Shown here in pieces: positions 1-6,777 of a DNA stretch of 64,000 nucleotides. Below the pieces are notes generated by a model that worked only from the letters and a program-made list of their open reading frames with translations, was not told where the DNA came from and did no database searches. The DNA is from Elusimicrobia bacterium GWA2_61_42 (GTDB taxonomy: Bacteria > Elusimicrobiota > Elusimicrobia > Elusimicrobiales > UBA9959), in NCBI GenBank assembly GCA_001799615.1, contig MGTU01000020.1:1-64000 (forward strand), read 5' to 3'. How positions within the stretch are numbered: the stretch's first letter is position 1; each line of letters opens with the position of its first letter. The position numbers and the translations under genes were made by a program.

Positions 1-208
1 CTACAAGCCCCAGTTCTACTTCCGGACCACCGACGTGACCGGCAGCGTGGAACTCAAGCCCGGCGTGGAAATGATCATGCCCGGCGACCACGCCGAAGTT
101 GTGGTCGAGCTGATCACGCCTATCGCCATGGAAAAGGGCCTGCGCTTCGCTATCCGCGAAGGCGGTCACACCGTGGGCGCCGGCGTAGTCTCGGAGATAA
201 TAGAATAA
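1..208 (+). CDS. tuf: Elongation factor Tu, C-terminal fragment
   Basis: The reading frame enters from the left edge and ends with TAA at 206-208, giving 68 residues of EF-Tu domain 3. Recognisable stretches are [19 protein letters not shown] and the C-terminal block [16 protein letters not shown], all characteristic of EF-Tu. The protein delivers aminoacyl-tRNA to the ribosome as a GTP complex. It lies one base upstream of rpsJ, the usual str/S10 junction in bacteria, so the two are cotranscribed. The N-terminus lies outside the window. Confidence 0.97.
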   Translation, partial: YKPQFYFRTTDVTGSVELKPGVEMIMPGDHAEVVVELITPIAMEKGLRFAIREGGHTVGAGVVSEIIE

Positions 209-209
209 T

Positions 210-551
210 ATGGCCGAAAATAAAAAAACCGAAGACGTTAAGGCTGGTCAGCAGCGTATCCGCATCCGCCTTAATTCTTATGACTACAGGCTGATAGACC
301 AGTCGACCGCCAAGATCATCGAGACCGCCAAGCGCACAGGCGCGCTTATCGCGGGCCCGGTGCTGCTGCCGACCCGCATCCGCAAGTACACGGTGAACCG
401 CTCGGTCCACGTGGACAAGAAGTCGCGGGAGCAGTTCGAGATGCGCATCCACAAGCGCCTCATTGAGCTTATCAGCCCCACCCAGAAGACGGTAGACGAG
501 CTTATGAAGCTCGATCTCCCCAGCGGCGTTGAAGTAGAGATAAAACTCTGA
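210..551 (+). CDS. rpsJ: 30S ribosomal protein S10
   Basis: 113 residues, about ten longer than usual because of a charged N-terminal extension ([16 protein letters not shown]). The body from [16 protein letters not shown] through [17 protein letters not shown] to the C-terminus is clear S10. S10 sits in the 30S head and also acts as NusE in transcription antitermination. It starts one base after the tuf stop. Unusually, it is followed by a strong terminator rather than rplC, which lies about 60 kb downstream. Confidence 0.97.
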   Translation: MAENKKTEDVKAGQQRIRIRLNSYDYRLIDQSTAKIIETAKRTGALIAGPVLLPTRIRKYTVNRSVHVDKKSREQFEMRIHKRLIELISPTQKTVDELMKLDLPSGVEVEIKL

Positions 552-581
552 TCCACGCGTAGCCAACAGCTTGCTTTTGCC

Positions 582-620
582 AACCCTGGCTGGTCCTCAC
601 GGGCCAGCCAGGGTTTTTTT
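582..620 (+). terminator. Strong Rho-independent terminator after rpsJ
   Basis: A 12-bp stem AACCCTGGCTGG/CCAGCCAGGGTT is followed by seven T. Its sequence is unrelated to the dispersed CCGCCGGG hairpins. It closes the tuf-rpsJ unit and so physically ends the S10 operon here. Confidence 0.92.
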
Positions 621-713
621 GTCTTCTCGGTTACAGTTCTGCTCCCCAGAGGCTCAACCTCCCGTTCTCCCCGAGGTTGAACCTCCTTCCCCAGTCTTCT
701 CTCTGCCCCGGTC

Positions 714-844
714 GGGGTGCCGAGGGTATGGGCCCGTCGGGCACGGCGTCGCGCACACCGTGCGCGCGCCTCCTCTCTCGGGCTCGGCGCTATGCAAGCC
801 TCGCCCTCCGAGAGGGCCCGCCGAACCCATACCCTCGTCACCCC
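714..844. repeat. 131-bp inverted-repeat element, possibly a structured RNA or miniature mobile element
   Basis: Arms 714-732 and 826-844 are inverted copies matching at 18 of 19 positions (core CGAGGGTATGGG). The pairing continues inward for about ten more bases with mismatches. A second smaller inverted repeat (CTCTCGG/CCGAGAG) lies inside the loop. Short frames cross it but look like shadows of the GC-rich palindrome. It sits at the boundary between the ribosomal genes and the AT-rich island. Confidence 0.6.
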
Positions 845-892
845 TCCGGCCGGTTCGCGGCCTGTCCTGAATTTATACCAGTACCCATTTGG

Positions 893-898
893 TAGAAT
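893..898 (+). promoter_or_regulatory. Candidate -10 element TAGAAT
   Basis: The context TTTGGTAGAATA matches the extended -10 pattern recurring across the window. It lies 86 bases before the ATG at 985. No good -35 box is visible. Confidence 0.4.
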
Positions 899-913
899 AG
901 TTTAGTTAGGTCA

Positions 914-953
914 GGGGCGATGTTTAAATAGTCATATAATAAACAACAGCCCC
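914..953. repeat. GGGGC...GCCCC hairpin, mobile-element debris
   Basis: A 40-bp hairpin with GGGGC/GCCCC and GTTTA/TAAAC arms, flanked on the right by TAT. It resembles the GGGGACGC...GCGTCCCC ends found around 2.0, 2.6, 4.7-5.0 and 6.6-6.75 kb. Confidence 0.45.
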
Positions 954-984
954 TATCTCCTGAGCAGGCGGCTACTGTAAACAA

Positions 985-1926
985 ATGCAAATTAATAAAT
1001 ATATGAATAAGGTTGCTTTGATAGCGGTGCGCGGGTGGAGCATCGCTAAACGCCTATATGGTTTTATTGAAAGCTCCAAAATTGCTCTAGGCTTGTTAGG
1101 GGCCTTGCTGGCTTCGATTCTTATTGGAAGCCGTGATGCATACTTTCAACGGGAGGAGTTGTTTCGCCCTCAGAGGACGGTTCTGCTTAAAGAGTGTGAT
1201 GCATTCTTGGGGAAAATTGAGATTCCCTTGGTCACTATGACTAGGGGATATATTGATTATTCACTTGATGTGGAGAATGTCCCTAATTCCAACGTTGGCA
1301 TTAATCCTGTGGTCCCGATAATCGATGTCCCCCAGGATAAAGAAGAAGAGATCAAGTGGAAAATACGAAAAGAACAAGAGCTTGTGTTCAAAGTTAAAAA
1401 TGAAACGATTGATCAGCGAAGACAGATTCTGCAATTAATACAAAACTATACAGTTAACCCAAGAATAGAGGTTGAATGGTGCTTAATAGATGCAGCGCTA
1501 AACCTTTTACCTGGAGAGGATAGATTTGTTTCAAGTCTTTGGATGGCCCACGTGGCTTTAGATAAAAACGTTAATTCAATCATTAAATGGAACGCATATA
1601 TAAACACCAATGTCGCTAAAAGAGGTAACGATAAGTTTATCGAACACAGTCCCATGGCGTTTAGGGTGTATTTTTATCAGCATTTCATTAGGGAGCATCT
1701 TCAAATCTTAATTCGTCTTATCCTAAAAGAGCAAATGGGGAATAATACCTTAGTCCCTCCATGGCTAATATTGCCAACCAAGAAGGAAATTCCTGCGATT
1801 ACATATCCTAAGATAATAGAAACTATCCTTCAGGAGTATAATTCGTTTCAGGTTGACTATTTAAATGAGGTGGTTGTAGGAGAAAAGGGCACTGGCGGCT
1901 TATTAGGGAATGGGGTAAGATTTTAG
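985..1926 (+). CDS. Hypothetical membrane-anchored protein
   Basis: 313 residues of unrecognised family. A hydrophobic segment near residues 30-48 (IALGLLGALLASILIG) suggests one N-terminal membrane anchor. The rest is soluble and mixed, with several Trp and many charged residues. The gene is clearly more AT-rich than the ribosomal genes and than everything after about 7 kb, which points to horizontal acquisition. It stands alone between debris hairpins at 914-953 and 2008-2034. A second ATG at 1003 is an alternative start. Confidence 0.7.
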   Translation: MQINKYMNKVALIAVRGWSIAKRLYGFIESSKIALGLLGALLASILIGSRDAYFQREELFRPQRTVLLKECDAFLGKIEIPLVTMTRGYIDYSLDVENVPNSNVGINPVVPIIDVPQDKEEEIKWKIRKEQELVFKVKNETIDQRRQILQLIQNYTVNPRIEVEWCLIDAALNLLPGEDRFVSSLWMAHVALDKNVNSIIKWNAYINTNVAKRGNDKFIEHSPMAFRVYFYQHFIREHLQILIRLILKEQMGNNTLVPPWLILPTKKEIPAITYPKIIETILQEYNSFQVDYLNEVVVGEKGTGGLLGNGVRF

Positions 1927-2007
1927 GGAGGGGGGTAGAAATTGGGTGCTGGTGGATGCTGTTAACTATGTGAATATTTATCAGCAGGTGACTCTGAGCT
2001 CTCTCAA

Positions 2008-2034
2008 TTAGTCACATAGTAAAACTGCGTCCCC
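2008..2034 (-). repeat. Terminal-repeat end (…GCGTCCCC), element remnant
   Basis: Read on the minus strand it begins GGGGACGCAGTTTTACTATGTGACTAA, sharing GGGGACGC and TGACTAA with the inverted-repeat element complete at 4735-4986 and 6619-6753. It is followed by TA. Confidence 0.5.
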
Positions 2035-2124
2035 TATAGGGCACACATAAAAGACATAAAGGATCCCGAGAAATAGGAATCGTTGTGTCTTTTGTGCGGT
2101 TTGGGTGGGTTAAAGGATAAATAT

Positions 2125-2445
2125 GTGAAAAAAACACTATTTATGGTCGTTTCATCTCTGACGCTCGCTGGGTGTTACAGGTCGCAGATAGTTGCTCCTG
2201 CCGATAAAAACTTTGTTTTGGCGACACGGGGGGATTTCTGCCAGGAGGTGGATACTCGCAAAGTATATTCATTCCTCGGATTAGCGAATTATAATGAAAA
2301 CACGCCGAATTCCATACTTGCGGATGTGCCTGCCGGGAAAAAAGTGCGCTTTAAAACGCGGCAGAGTTTTGTGGATTTGCTTGTCGGATCTTTAACTTTT
2401 GGGCTGATATCTATGCATTCTATCCAAGCGGAAGTATGCCAGTAG
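2125..2445 (+). CDS. Small lipoprotein, Bor-like
   Basis: 106 residues from a GTG start at 2125, preceded by AAAGGA at 2112-2117. This start gives a clean lipoprotein signal (VKKTLFMVVSSLTLAGC) with Cys17 as the lipidation site. Starting at 2083 would bury the signal. The C-terminal part FVDLLVGSLTFGLISMHSIQ resembles the end of lambda Bor-type lipoproteins (a glycine-rich hydrophobic turn followed by an A-x-V-x-C ending). The family assignment is from memory and tentative. It is probably anchored in a membrane facing the periplasm. AT-rich like its neighbours. Confidence 0.65.
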   Translation: MKKTLFMVVSSLTLAGCYRSQIVAPADKNFVLATRGDFCQEVDTRKVYSFLGLANYNENTPNSILADVPAGKKVRFKTRQSFVDLLVGSLTFGLISMHSIQAEVCQ

Positions 2446-2482
2446 ACGATTGGGACGCTGCTTCCTAAGTTGTAAGAGCTAC

Positions 2483-2510
2483 GCCGCCGGGGAAGCCCGG
2501 CGGGTTTGTC
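2483..2510 (+). terminator. Dispersed hairpin module (terminator)
   Basis: CCGCCGGG-GAAG-CCCGGCGG followed by GTTTGTC. It is a slightly decayed copy of the recurring module, 40 bases after the lipoprotein gene. Confidence 0.75.
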
Positions 2511-2598
2511 TTATAAAGCAGCGGAGTATCGCGGCACTCTTTTTAGGATTCTATATACCTTGAAAAGTAGCTGCCACTGTCCAAAAGACGCCATTTGC

Positions 2599-2653
2599 TA
2601 GAATATCTTTAATCTGTCCAGGGGAAATTAGCCATATAACCGTCAGTGTCCCC
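2599..2653 (+). promoter_or_regulatory. Candidate promoter TTTGCTAGAATA plus GGGG...CCCC hairpin
   Basis: TAGAAT at 2599-2604 sits in the recurrent TTTGnTAnAATA context. A debris hairpin (GGGG 2621-2624 to CCCC 2650-2653) follows. It would drive the membrane gene at 2714, which has its own GGGGG ribosome site. Confidence 0.4.
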
Positions 2654-2713
2654 TATGCCCCGCTGGCAATCCGGATAGTATTGTATCAATAGTATGTTTA
2701 TTAGGGGGATAAA

Positions 2714-3133
2714 ATGAATGAGGAACGCAATAGTGGTGAAACCACAACAATCCTAAAGGCAAAAGGAGATAGTCTCTTTATGTATTATCGTCAGGCTGGG
2801 ACGGGTTTGTCTGCGACATTAATTGTGTTAGCATCTGCGATGTTGGCGTGGGTACACAAATCAAGATTTGAGTTGGGAGTGAGCACAAAGGTCTTCTTTT
2901 GGATTTCAATTATTTTATTTGGTTTAACGATATTCTCCTCTTTGCTTATCCAATATTTTAATTACAAGGGGTATTTCAATCATGCGCGTGTTCTTTTAGA
3001 AGACTCTGACTATAATAAAAGTGCTATCACATATTTCTGTTGGGCGGATTTGTCAGTAAGCACATCAATGATATTCTTTATGGGGGGGATTATCTCTTCA
3101 GTAATATTCAAGTATTTAGATACAGGTTTGTGA
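2714..3133 (+). CDS. Hypothetical membrane protein
   Basis: 139 residues. Three hydrophobic stretches (about 33-49, 60-80 and 115-133) predict a small integral membrane protein, with a polar linker (FNYKGYFNHARVLLEDSDYN) between the second and third. The ATG follows TTAGGGGGATAAA, a plausible ribosome site. The family is not recognised. It lies 220 bases upstream of the candidate graspetide genes in the same orientation. A link to export or immunity is possible but rests only on position. Confidence 0.65.
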   Translation: MNEERNSGETTTILKAKGDSLFMYYRQAGTGLSATLIVLASAMLAWVHKSRFELGVSTKVFFWISIILFGLTIFSSLLIQYFNYKGYFNHARVLLEDSDYNKSAITYFCWADLSVSTSMIFFMGGIISSVIFKYLDTGL

Positions 3134-3172
3134 CTTCTATGGCCGTTACTAGGGGCATATTGTGGGGGGATA

Positions 3173-3200
3173 GGGGACGCTCTTAGTTAATTAGTTTGTG
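3173..3200 (+). repeat. GGGGACGCTCTTAGTTAATT element end
   Basis: A near-identical stretch of about 25 bp occurs three times in the window: here, at 4702-4727 and at 17979-18002. The GGGGACGC lead is shared with the 26-bp terminal repeats of the nearby inverted-repeat element. Confidence 0.5.
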
Positions 3201-3226
3201 AGTGGAAGGGGCAGATCTTTAACGGA

Positions 3227-3276
3227 TAAGGTGACACACAACCTAATTTCGCCTAATTAAGTTGTGTGTCACCTTA
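3227..3276. repeat. Long near-perfect hairpin with GGTGACACACAAC arms
   Basis: Arms 3227-3247 and 3256-3276 are 21 bp long with one mismatch around an 8-base loop. No T tract follows, so a simple terminator is unlikely. It lies 78 bases before the candidate precursor peptide gene, so it could be an operator, an mRNA stem or a mobile-element palindrome. Confidence 0.65.
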
Positions 3277-3354
3277 AGCGGGGTTTAATTTGAGGGGATT
3301 TGCTTATCGGGGTGGGAATAATGATAGTATCTGTAAAATGTATCGGAGGTTTAA

Positions 3355-3594
3355 ATGAAAACTCTTTTGCGGCCCTTTTTGCTTAATTATGTAGCGCCCA
3401 TTGACCTTAAGGTTTATGAAGAATGTATGGATTATTCTTTAAAGTTATGTAATTCCTACAATCCACATACGCAGATGTCTGCTAATAACGAAAATGGGAT
3501 TCTGTTCACTGCTGGGACCTCAAAAACATATGATCCGACATATTCAGGCACAGTGTGGCATAATAAAGATGATTCGGAGGTCACCGATCATTGA
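3355..3594 (+). CDS. Candidate graspetide (omega-ester RiPP) precursor peptide
   Basis: 79 residues with ribosome site CGGAGG seven bases before the ATG. Near the N-terminus, LLRPFLLNYVAP (residues 4-15) resembles the PFF/RPF leader motif that ATP-grasp ligases bind in microviridin-like and tgmA-like precursors. The C-terminal third (about 52-79) is rich in hydroxyl donors (Thr52, Thr55, Ser56, Thr58, Thr62, Ser64, Thr66) followed by acidic acceptors (Asp60, Asp72, Asp73, Glu75, Asp78). That layout suits side-chain ester formation. The ATP-grasp gene lies 102 bases downstream in the same direction. Known: such enzymes join Thr/Ser to Asp/Glu. Inferred: this peptide is the substrate. Confidence 0.6.
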   Translation: MKTLLRPFLLNYVAPIDLKVYEECMDYSLKLCNSYNPHTQMSANNENGILFTAGTSKTYDPTYSGTVWHNKDDSEVTDH

Positions 3595-3696
3595 CTTAAA
3601 CCTGAACTCAGGACTTGGAATTCTTTAGGGTGTAATTGCTCTAAATATGCGCAACTCTTCTAAAGGGTTCGAAATACATTAAAGTTATTAGCACGA

Positions 3697-4683
3697 ATGA
3701 AACAGTTATTAATCATTACAAATAAGCAAGATCTACACGCGGACAATGTAATCCGACATTTATATAAAACAAAGAATCTGGAATTGCTTAGATTGAATAC
3801 AGAAGACCTGCTTACAAAATATAAGTTTAAGTTTTCGATTATGGACGGGAATATAGAAGCTTATGTGCAAGATGGTTTTGGCCGAAAGTTTGATTTTAAT
3901 AATAATCAATGTGTTTGGTTTCGAAAACCAAGTTTAGATTTTGATCTAAGCGGCACTAACCTAAAACTAGAAGAAGCCGAGTTTGTAAAAACAGAGCTTA
4001 AGATGGTCATTGAGACGCTATATAGCCTACCGAACACTAAATGGGTAAACGACCCCAATATGGCAAGAAAATCTAGCCATAAATATCAACAGCTATGTTT
4101 AGTCCAGAGGTTGGGCGCTAAGTATCCTGTGAGAATCCCAAATACGGCGATAACCAATTCCTCCAGGATTGCGAAGGAATGCTTTGGTGGGAGTGGCGAC
4201 CTGGTAGCAAAGGCGGTATATACAGGGAACATCGTGTTGAATGGGATAAAACAAGGAATAGAAACACAAAAAATATCCAATGAACAATTCTGCAGCAATA
4301 TTGACTCTATAGATATTTCGCCGACATGTCTTCAAAATTATATTCAAAAAAAATTCGAATTACGGATAGTGGTAATTGGGAACAAGGTGTTCGCTGTGAA
4401 GATAGATTCACAGATTGATGAGAGAACAAAAGTGGATTGGAGAAAGCACACTGCTTTATGTCCTCATACAGTGTTCATTCTCCCCAAAGAAATAGAGGCG
4501 TTTTGCCTTGAATTTATAGCTTTACAGAAATTAGTATATGGATCTATGGATTTTATAGTAACACCTGCGGGTGAATATGTCTTTTTAGAGAATAACCCCT
4601 ATGGACAATGGTTATGGTTGGAAAATATGACGGGTATCCCCCTTACAAAGGCATTTGCTGACTATTTTTTAAGTATTTGTTGA
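3697..4683 (+). CDS. ATP-grasp ligase, MvdC/MvdD-like graspetide synthetase
   Basis: 328 residues, the usual length for this family. Matching features are an N-terminal pre-ATP-grasp domain (LLIITNKQDLHADNVI, then LLRLNTEDL near 30-38), the strand VWFRKP at 73-78, the linker KWVNDPNMARKSSHKYQQ at 115-132, ELRIVVIGNKVFAVKIDSQ at 221-239, and the Mg/ATP-binding end DFIVTPAGEYVFLENNPYGQ with Glu298 and Asn300, then WLWLE. These enzymes phosphorylate an Asp/Glu side chain in a leader-bound precursor and form omega-esters or amides. Only one ligase is present and no dedicated transporter or protease gene is adjacent. AT-rich like the island. Confidence 0.82.
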   Translation: MKQLLIITNKQDLHADNVIRHLYKTKNLELLRLNTEDLLTKYKFKFSIMDGNIEAYVQDGFGRKFDFNNNQCVWFRKPSLDFDLSGTNLKLEEAEFVKTELKMVIETLYSLPNTKWVNDPNMARKSSHKYQQLCLVQRLGAKYPVRIPNTAITNSSRIAKECFGGSGDLVAKAVYTGNIVLNGIKQGIETQKISNEQFCSNIDSIDISPTCLQNYIQKKFELRIVVIGNKVFAVKIDSQIDERTKVDWRKHTALCPHTVFILPKEIEAFCLEFIALQKLVYGSMDFIVTPAGEYVFLENNPYGQWLWLENMTGIPLTKAFADYFLSIC

Positions 4684-4701
4684 TTGGTTTCAGGGATAAT
4701 C

Positions 4702-4729
4702 GGGGACGCTCTTAGTTAATTAGTTTGGG
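4702..4729 (+). repeat. GGGGACGCTCTTAGTTAATT element end (second copy)
   Basis: Same sequence as at 3173, placed directly upstream of the complete inverted-repeat element at 4735. Confidence 0.5.
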
Positions 4730-4772
4730 GGGTAGGGGACGCTGATGACTAATTGACTAACTTTTAGAGAGA

Positions 4773-4810
4773 GCCGCCGGGGAGGCCCGGCGGTTTTGTT
4801 TGGTAGAATT
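4773..4810 (+). terminator. Dispersed hairpin module with TAGAAT
   Basis: A CCGCCGGG/CCCGGCGG stem, then TTTTGTTTGGTAGAATT. It lies inside the inverted-repeat element. No gene starts immediately after it. Confidence 0.75.
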
Positions 4811-4897
4811 GAGGGGAGACACGGAGGCACTATGGCTAAGGTTGTGGCTTTTAATGGGGAAATGGGGTCAGGTCTTGAATCTTGATATCGAATGCGG

Positions 4898-4935
4898 AAC
4901 CGCCGGGGAGCCTGGCGGTTTTGTTTCGGTAGAAT
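4898..4935 (+). terminator. Dispersed hairpin module with TAGAAT, variant loop
   Basis: The stem ACCGCCGGG/CCTGGCGGT has one G-T pair, then TTTTGTTTCGGTAGAAT. It lies inside inverted-repeat element copy 1. Confidence 0.7.
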
Positions 4936-5017
4936 CGCCATATTGGGAAGCGGGGCGCAATTAGTCATTTAGTCATCAGCGTCCCCTGACTCACTTATAA
5001 AAGGACTAGAAGATAGC

Positions 5018-5179
5018 TTGAAGGAAAAAGCGGTAGAAATTAAAGTTGTGTTAGCTGTTGTAGCCGTATGCCCGCAAGATATTATCAAGTTGTTCGAAAA
5101 GTTTCTCCAGCATGGGGGTGAAGATAACTCTAAAGCTGTGAAGGGGACAATGCTTGAAACTTTCTATGACCATGAATAA
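5018..5179 (+). pseudogene. Small reading frame or gene remnant without ATG
   Basis: The frame is open from 4973 to TAA at 5177-5179 with no ATG. A TTG at 5018 would give 53 residues (LKEKAVEIKVVLAVV... ending ETFYDHE) with AAGGA 12 bases upstream. Codon choice looks like real coding sequence (lysine, valine and glutamate rich), so it may be the tail of a gene cut by the element ending at 4986. No family recognised. Confidence 0.35.
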
Positions 5180-5252
5180 GCATCTTGTCTAAATAGATGA
5201 GGAAATAGCAGGTATTGTGAGCTAAGAAGAATGAAATCGGTGTGAGGTGATA

Positions 5253-5624
5253 ATGATAAAAATTAACGAGGAAGAGATTCTTTTTTCTGAATGTATTTTG
5301 ATTGATGGGTTGGCTGAAACATGGGTCACAATCCCGTATAAAGATGACCCGATTCGGATCTGTTTAGCGTTTGGGGAAAGCAAAGAGTCGGGGAACAGAA
5401 AAGATGTTGCTGAACCAGTTACCAAGGTAGAAGGAAAAAAAGATCACTCGAGGATTACATTGATTAATTGGGGCGTTCCGTTCGGTGGGGTAGCAGGTCC
5501 TTTTAATATTGGTACAAGTGCGGATAATAGGAAAATTAATGTAATTCTTGACTGTATTCATATGAAAACAGTTGCGAAAGTTATTCTTCAGGTTATGCTA
5601 GGGAGGAAAGATGCAAAAGCATAA
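5253..5624 (+). CDS. DUF6864-like hypothetical protein
   Basis: 123 residues from the ATG at 5253. GAGGTG directly upstream is the ribosome site, so the GTG at 5247 is part of that site rather than the start. The segment ITLINWGVPFGGVAGPFNIG resembles the conserved strand-turn region of DUF6864 proteins, which lack a known function. This match is from memory and tentative. The stop overlaps the next gene by 14 bases, so the two are translationally coupled. There is no signal peptide or membrane segment, so it is cytosolic. Confidence 0.6.
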   Translation: MIKINEEEILFSECILIDGLAETWVTIPYKDDPIRICLAFGESKESGNRKDVAEPVTKVEGKKDHSRITLINWGVPFGGVAGPFNIGTSADNRKINVILDCIHMKTVAKVILQVMLGRKDAKA

Positions 5625-5967
5625 CCACATTAGAAAAAACGATTATGTTAGCAAGGTGTATACGAATATCTCAAGCGAAGTTGTTCAAATAACAACTGAC
5701 AAACTTAGGATCATTCTTAAGGACTATTTGGAGTCTGTTGCTAAACGCTCTTCTTGGCACACTCCATTGGGGTTAGTGTTAACTTTATTTTTGTCTATAT
5801 CTACTACAGAGTTTAAGACGACTCTCGGAGTAAACTCCTCAACTTGGTGTGCAGTTTTCTTTATGGCAACTATCTTATCAGCAATATGGCTGATTGCTGC
5901 ATTGGTGGGGAGTCGGAAAGTTGTTAGTATTGAGGAGTTGATATCTAAGATTAAAGAAAACAAATAA
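5611..5967 (+). CDS. Small membrane protein coupled to the DUF6864-like gene
   Basis: 118 residues. The first 50 are polar and include a possible amphipathic helix (DKLRIILKDYLESVAKR). Two transmembrane segments follow at about 53-66 and 80-97, then a short charged tail. GGGAGGAAAG precedes the ATG. It overlaps the upstream gene by 14 bases, so the products are probably made in fixed ratio and may form a complex: a soluble partner and a membrane partner. Function unknown. Confidence 0.65.
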   Translation: MQKHNHIRKNDYVSKVYTNISSEVVQITTDKLRIILKDYLESVAKRSSWHTPLGLVLTLFLSISTTEFKTTLGVNSSTWCAVFFMATILSAIWLIAALVGSRKVVSIEELISKIKENK

Positions 5968-6112
5968 GGTGTTTTGTGTGGAGGGGATGGGAGACGTTGT
6001 TTGCTAATTGACTATTTATCGACAGAGTGGGATTGATTTCTGCCAATAGTTCAATAATTAAGAACGGCCCCTATTCGCCTAAGATGTTTATGGTAATTTG
6101 AATAGGAGGGTT

Positions 6113-6589
6113 ATGAAGAAATACTTGATTGGACTGCTTCTTTTAGGCGGGTGCGCTACAACGGATTCTCGAGTCTATAGGCAGGACCAGCTTGCTGGGA
6201 GCAAAGTCTGGTTAGTAGATTTCACTTACGACTCAGGGTCGGTAGAGCGGTTGCAAAAAAAGGGAGAAGAGGAGGTTAAAGTTGTCAGTACAGGTCAGAA
6301 TCCTTCTGACCTCCAATTACGCGATGATATATTCTTCCTGTTGCAAGATGATTATGGGGTAAGTGTTACAAAAGATGAGTCAAAGGCAACGGGAAAAATC
6401 CTGATGCATGCACTTCATTTTAGTGGCGGCGGGTTTAAGCGGCTTACTGTTGTCTTAGAGAATATGCAACGGGAAACTATTGCAAGACTTAAAATAGAGA
6501 ACGGAGACCGCCCCGCGACATTTAAAGATGATGATAGCTTCGCGAAGTATGCAGCAAAATCAATTGCTGGCACAATAACTGAAAGATAA
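6113..6589 (+). CDS. Hypothetical lipoprotein
   Basis: 158 residues from the ATG at 6113. AGGAGGG lies just before it, which rules out the upstream TTG at 6098. The signal MKKYLIGLLLLGGC ends in a lipobox with Cys14. The mature part holds a strand-rich region (KVWLVDFTYDSGS) and a C-terminal helix (FAKYAAKSIAGTI). The overall pattern is like small outer-membrane or periplasmic lipoproteins, but no family is recognised. It is the last AT-rich gene of the island. Confidence 0.65.
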   Translation: MKKYLIGLLLLGGCATTDSRVYRQDQLAGSKVWLVDFTYDSGSVERLQKKGEEEVKVVSTGQNPSDLQLRDDIFFLLQDDYGVSVTKDESKATGKILMHALHFSGGGFKRLTVVLENMQRETIARLKIENGDRPATFKDDDSFAKYAAKSIAGTITER

Positions 6590-6618
6590 GTTAACGGCTG
6601 CGGCGAGGTATAGGCATA

Positions 6619-6753
6619 GGGGGCGCTGATGACTATGTGACTAATTATTAACAAATCATTTGGGGCCGCCGGGGAAGCCCGGCGGTTTTGTTTTGGTAGA
6701 ATAGCTATATTGGGAAGCGGGGCGTAATTAGTCATTTAGTCATCAGCGTCCCC
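6619..6753. mobile_element. Miniature inverted-repeat element, copy 2
   Basis: Terminal repeats 6619-6644 and 6728-6753 match at 23 of 26 positions. The 135-bp unit encloses exactly one hairpin module (6665-6702) followed by TATTGGGAAGCGGGGC, also found in copy 1. This is the most compact complete copy. Its left half recurs alone at 9010-9093. Confidence 0.65.
6665..6702 (+). terminator. Dispersed hairpin module with TAGAAT
   Basis: CCGCCGGG-GAAG-CCCGGCGG, TTTTGTTTTGGTAGAAT. It lies inside inverted-repeat element copy 2 and about 75 bases before the next gene. Confidence 0.8.
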
Positions 6754-6777
6754 TGACTCACGCAGGAGATTCTTTCT

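Larger units (their letters stand above)
4735..4986. mobile_element. Miniature inverted-repeat element, copy 1
   Basis: The terminal inverted repeats 4735-4760 and 4961-4986 are 26 bp and match at 25 positions (GGGGACGCTGATGACTAA lead). The interior holds two hairpin modules (4773-4810 and 4898-4935) and a GGGGTCAGGTCTTGAA motif at 4864, but no transposase. Copy 2 lies at 6619-6753. The last 90 bases of the two copies, including the flank TGACTCAC, are nearly identical. It is non-autonomous and any mobilising enzyme lies outside the window. Confidence 0.65.

Noticed and set aside
571-905. Several overlapping short reading frames in the GC-rich region after rpsJ
   Set aside because: They overlap one another in different frames, cross the terminator and the inverted-repeat element, and have no ribosome sites.
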